7,700 nucleotides of DNA from Spirochaetaceae bacterium. Its GTDB lineage: Bacteria; Spirochaetota; Spirochaetia; Treponematales; Breznakiellaceae. Positions 5,276-7,700 of the stretch are shown one piece after another (within the stretch, counting starts at the first letter, position 1; every line of letters starts with the position of its first letter). The notes beneath the pieces are model-generated. The model ran no database searches and was not told the origin of the DNA. It was given only the letters and a program-made list of their open reading frames with translations. A program made the translations under genes and the position numbers. The DNA lies in assembly GCA_031290205.1 (NCBI GenBank), contig JAITNZ010000151.1, positions 1-7,700 on the forward strand, in the 5' to 3' direction.

Positions 5276-6153
5276 TGCGCTGTTTACCTAAGGAACGTTT
5301 CAATCCGTTAAATGACTATCTCTTTCTAAAAATCATGGGAGAAAAAGGAGATGAGGAGCAATTATTGGCTTTTCTCAACGCTGTTTTGGCGGATTCCTGT
5401 CAAAAACCGATAAAACTGGTAAAAATACTCGATAACAGGGTAATAACGCCTGAAATACTCGGCAATAAAACCAGTATTCTGGACATTCACGCATTGACAG
5501 ATGAAAACGATAAAACCGAAATAGAAGTACAGTTAAAGGACTTACACAATATGGAAAAGCGGACGCTGCTATATTGGGCAAGGGAATATGCAGAAGCAAT
5601 ATCCGCAGGTGGTGATTATATTGATTTACCGCGTGTAATAACTATAAATATAGTCAATTATGATAATATAAAACTTGATAGATTTCACACGACTTTTCAC
5701 ATTCGTGAAGACATTGAAAAGGAATATATTTTAACGGATGTACTTGAAATACATTTCCTGAATATGGTTAAATTTAGAAAGATGAAAAATATAGATATAA
5801 AAAACAATGCTTTATGCAGGTGGCTTACTTACTTTGATGAGAAGACGCCTGAGAGCGAACTTATGGAGGTAATCAACATGGATACGGCAATACAAAAGGC
5901 CAACGAGCGGCTTAATTTTGTAACACAGGATAAAGATTTTTTGCGTAATTATCACAGAAGGATTATGGAGGAATGTGACAGAATTACCGAATGGAATACA
6001 GCAATTGAAAGAGGCATGGAAAAGGGCATGGAAAAGGGCAGCAACGCAAAAAGTTTTGATATTGCAAAAAATGCTATCTCAGAAGGGTTGTCAATGGATA
6101 TTATTCAAAGAATTACCGGATTAAAAGCCGAAGATATTATTGCCCTACAGTGA
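5275..6153 (+). CDS. Rpn-family recombination-promoting nuclease (PD-(D/E)XK nuclease family transposase)
   Basis: A 292-residue protein of the Rpn/PDDEXK_2 family, often annotated as a transposase. The start FNPLNDYLFLKIMG (9-22) is typical, the nuclease core has ILDIHA with D70 and IEVQ with E84 and Q86, and the stretch TLLYWAREYAEAISAGGDY (97-115) followed by LPRVITINIVNY is the family's conserved block. The C-terminal part is charged and helical, with a GMEKGMEKG repeat at about 247-255, a feature common in these proteins. Relatives of E. coli RpnA are DNA endonucleases linked to RecA-independent recombination. Its ATG shares one base with the recJ stop (TAATG), with GAGGG 6 bases upstream, so translation is probably coupled. 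Codon use is visibly more AT-rich than recJ, suggesting it arrived horizontally. Confidence 0.88.
   Translation: MRCLPKERFNPLNDYLFLKIMGEKGDEEQLLAFLNAVLADSCQKPIKLVKILDNRVITPEILGNKTSILDIHALTDENDKTEIEVQLKDLHNMEKRTLLYWAREYAEAISAGGDYIDLPRVITINIVNYDNIKLDRFHTTFHIREDIEKEYILTDVLEIHFLNMVKFRKMKNIDIKNNALCRWLTYFDEKTPESELMEVINMDTAIQKANERLNFVTQDKDFLRNYHRRIMEECDRITEWNTAIERGMEKGMEKGSNAKSFDIAKNAISEGLSMDIIQRITGLKAEDIIALQ
6013..6039 (+). repeat. 12-bp in-frame tandem repeat in the Rpn gene
   Basis: GGCATGGAAAAG occurs twice in direct succession (6013-6024, 6025-6036), followed by the first three bases of a third copy. It encodes G-M-E-K units. Such runs in the tail of Rpn-family genes can change in copy number by slippage without breaking the frame. 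Confidence 0.8.
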
Positions 6154-6246
6154 AAAAATAGTCCGCCGCGCCGTCCATGTCGCACGGCTTCGTAACGGGT
6201 TTGCGCATCGCATAACAGTGAGGAATGCGTGAGAGAGGAGTTAGGA

Positions 6247-7488
6247 ATGAGCAGAGAACAGGGTGTAGGAAGAAAGATTTCAAAGTGCAATATTCTCCCG
6301 TACCCCGACCTGAATATCCAATGCCTTCCGACACGAGGCGCGCACTCAGATTTGAAATCATACTTCATCGGTAATCTATCTAAATTCAAGCTCAAAATTT
6401 TCGATGCTGCGCATCGTCCCATCCCCCTGTTCCCCTTCTTCATCTTTTGTTTTTTATCCGCCGCATTTCTCCATGCTGGCGGAGTTAAGGATAAACAGGC
6501 GGCGCTTGATAAGGCTCAGGCTGATGAGTGGGCGGCTATCGGGGAGCCGCGCGTGATGGCGTTTCCCGCCGTGCTGACGCCGGGTGAGGCTTGTGCCGTT
6601 ATCTATGTCCATCCCCAAGGGAAAATGCCGGAGGGACTTGACGGACGGGCGGCGCTGTACAACGAGGCGGGAAAAAAAATCGCAGAGGCGGCGCTCTTCC
6701 CCTATCCCCTTGATGAGGCGGGGCACGGCGCCCAAGCCGCCATCCTCTCGCCCCCCTCAACCTGCACACCCGGTAAGGCAACAATCAGAATAACAAGCAT
6801 GACGAAGCGCCCTTCTCAAAATGAAGGCAAGGCTGAAAGTGCCTCAGGCACTGCCTCAGGCACTATCATCATTGCTGAGCGGAAGTTTGCCGCCGAAAAT
6901 ATTCCGCTCAATCCGAGCAACACGAGCTTGCGCACCGAGAGCGACCCGAAAAAAACGGCGGAATCCGCGCGGCTCTGGGCGATACTCTCCACCACCGGCA
7001 CCGCGATTTATTCGACGGGACCCTTTCTCACGCCGGTTCCCGCCGATACACGCCGCTCGAGTTTTTTCGGCGACAGGCGGGTGTATCAGTATTCTAACGG
7101 CAAGAGCGATACGGCTGTCCACGCGGGTATAGACTATGCTGTGCCGAAAGGAACGCCAGTGCATGCCCCCGCAGACGGCAAAGTGGCGCTCGCCTGCCCC
7201 CGCATCGTCACGGGCAACTCAATCATCCTCGAACACCTGCCGGGCGTCTATTCGATGTATTATCATCTTGAAACTATCAACGTGCAAGAAGGCGATAGCG
7301 TCCGCACGGGAGATATCATCGGGCTCTCGGGCTCGACGGGGCTTTCCACCGGACCGCACCTCCACTGGGAAATCCGCGCAGCGACGGAAAACACCGACCC
7401 CGATGCCTTCACCGCCCACCCCATTCTCAACAGGGAACTCATCATGGAAAAACTTTTTGCAATATCCATCAGCAGCGACTTAAAATAA
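6247..7488 (+). CDS. Secreted M23-family (LytM-type) metallopeptidase
   Basis: The C-terminal domain is a zinc peptidase of the M23 type that cuts peptidoglycan cross-bridges: HAGID (H292, D296), then GTPVHAPADGKV, MYYHLET, GLSGSTGLSTGPHLHW with H371 and H373. All four expected zinc/catalytic positions are present, so it should be active. A hydrophobic segment at about 59-76 ending FLHAGG looks like a signal peptide, but it lies unusually far from the start. Residues 80-190 form a beta-rich region of unknown function, then a linker. The ATG at 6247 (413 residues) has AGGAG 6 bases upstream; GTG at 6229 is an alternative. Residues about 27-57 are encoded by repeat copy B, so the native start may be later; TTG at 6352 is possible but has no well-placed ribosome site. 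It lies 93 bases after the Rpn gene. Confidence 0.85.
   Translation: MSREQGVGRKISKCNILPYPDLNIQCLPTRGAHSDLKSYFIGNLSKFKLKIFDAAHRPIPLFPFFIFCFLSAAFLHAGGVKDKQAALDKAQADEWAAIGEPRVMAFPAVLTPGEACAVIYVHPQGKMPEGLDGRAALYNEAGKKIAEAALFPYPLDEAGHGAQAAILSPPSTCTPGKATIRITSMTKRPSQNEGKAESASGTASGTIIIAERKFAAENIPLNPSNTSLRTESDPKKTAESARLWAILSTTGTAIYSTGPFLTPVPADTRRSSFFGDRRVYQYSNGKSDTAVHAGIDYAVPKGTPVHAPADGKVALACPRIVTGNSIILEHLPGVYSMYYHLETINVQEGDSVRTGDIIGLSGSTGLSTGPHLHWEIRAATENTDPDAFTAHPILNRELIMEKLFAISISSDLK
6327..6416 (-). repeat. Dispersed repeat, copy B (90 bp, inverted relative to copy A)
   Basis: This is the reverse-complement partner of 1749-1839: the conserved ends are TCCGACACGAGGCGCGC at the left and a hairpin CGATGC-TGC-GCATCG at the right (6402-6416), with a divergent middle. 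It lies within the open frame upstream of the signal peptide of the M23 peptidase, without any stop codon. Confidence 0.75.
6841..6864 (+). repeat. 12-bp tandem repeat in the peptidase linker
   Basis: GCCTCAGGCACT is present twice in a row and encodes the linker ASGTASGT between the N-terminal region and the peptidase domain. The unit is itself nearly palindromic (AGTGCC-TCA-GGCACT at 6838-6852), so it can form small hairpins. Confidence 0.7.
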
Positions 7489-7700
7489 TCGTTACTACGC
7501 AGGACACCCTATTATCTCAAGAGTTTTTTACCGCGAAGTCGAAAAAGAGAAGAGAAAAGTGAGTTCTATCCCTGAAAACTTATTCAACCACGAACCTCAC
7601 GAACAACACGAACGGAAGACGAAATGAATATGAATAATGGTGATAAACAAGGCAGAAATCGTAAGAATTGTGCGCTAATTTATTCGTTTTATTCGTGTGC
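7489..7700. other. Non-coding tail of the window with a CACGAAC triple repeat
   Basis: No supported gene. CACGAAC occurs three times with a 9-base period (7589-7595, 7598-7604, 7607-7613). TTCGT and TTCGTG in inverted sense appear at 7683-7698, right at the window edge, so this may be one arm of a longer inverted repeat. A reading frame from 7624 runs to the edge but its 25 residues have no recognisable content. No terminator is visible behind the peptidase. Confidence 0.5.

Noticed and set aside
7136..7483. Alternative frame of 115 codons over the M23 domain
   Set aside because: The other frame carries the intact M23 motifs; this one is serine/arginine-rich shadow sequence.
7589..7613. CRISPR array
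   Set aside because: The repeat units are only 7 bases with 2-base gaps; there are no spacers and no cas genes.

Overview
The window looks like a chromosomal segment of a spirochaete, most likely a Treponema (possibly a gut or termite-associated species). This rests on the enlarged RecJ, the style of the Rpn-family nuclease, and a GC-moderate genome full of decayed insertion sequences and dispersed repeats. It is an inference from the look of the genes, since no database search was possible.

Left part (1-1182): a medium-chain zinc alcohol dehydrogenase on the minus strand, cut by the window edge, is divergent from a TetR-family regulator. The 162-bp gap between them holds a perfect 9+9 bp inverted repeat and further CTTGTAA/TTACAAG half-sites. 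The simplest reading is a local regulator controlling itself and the dehydrogenase.

Middle part (1183-3133): a graveyard of mobile DNA with no intact gene. In order it holds an ISAs1-type transposase remnant with three frameshifts, a 40-bp repeat (R1), a 91-bp dispersed repeat (A), a second R1-like copy (R2) opening a strongly hairpinned GC-rich element of about 235 bp, an IS66 transposase remnant with two frameshifts and a stop codon, and a spacer of about 300 bp. The spacer carries a possible IS66 end and a nested inverted repeat that runs up to the recJ start.

Right part (3134-7488): recJ (single-strand DNA exonuclease) has an insert of about 140 residues inside its DHH domain that looks like a catalytically dead DnaQ-type exonuclease domain. 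Its stop codon overlaps by one base the start of an AT-rich Rpn-family PD-(D/E)XK nuclease gene. Next comes a secreted M23 (LytM-type) peptidase. The presumed N-terminal extension of the peptidase is encoded by an inverted copy (B) of repeat A. The last 212 bases contain no supported gene but carry a triple CACGAAC repeat facing inverted TTCGTG copies at the window edge.

No tRNA, rRNA, CRISPR array or complete mobile element is visible. The most interesting points are the RecJ insert, the A/B repeat that has become coding sequence, the structured R2 element and the TetR operator region.
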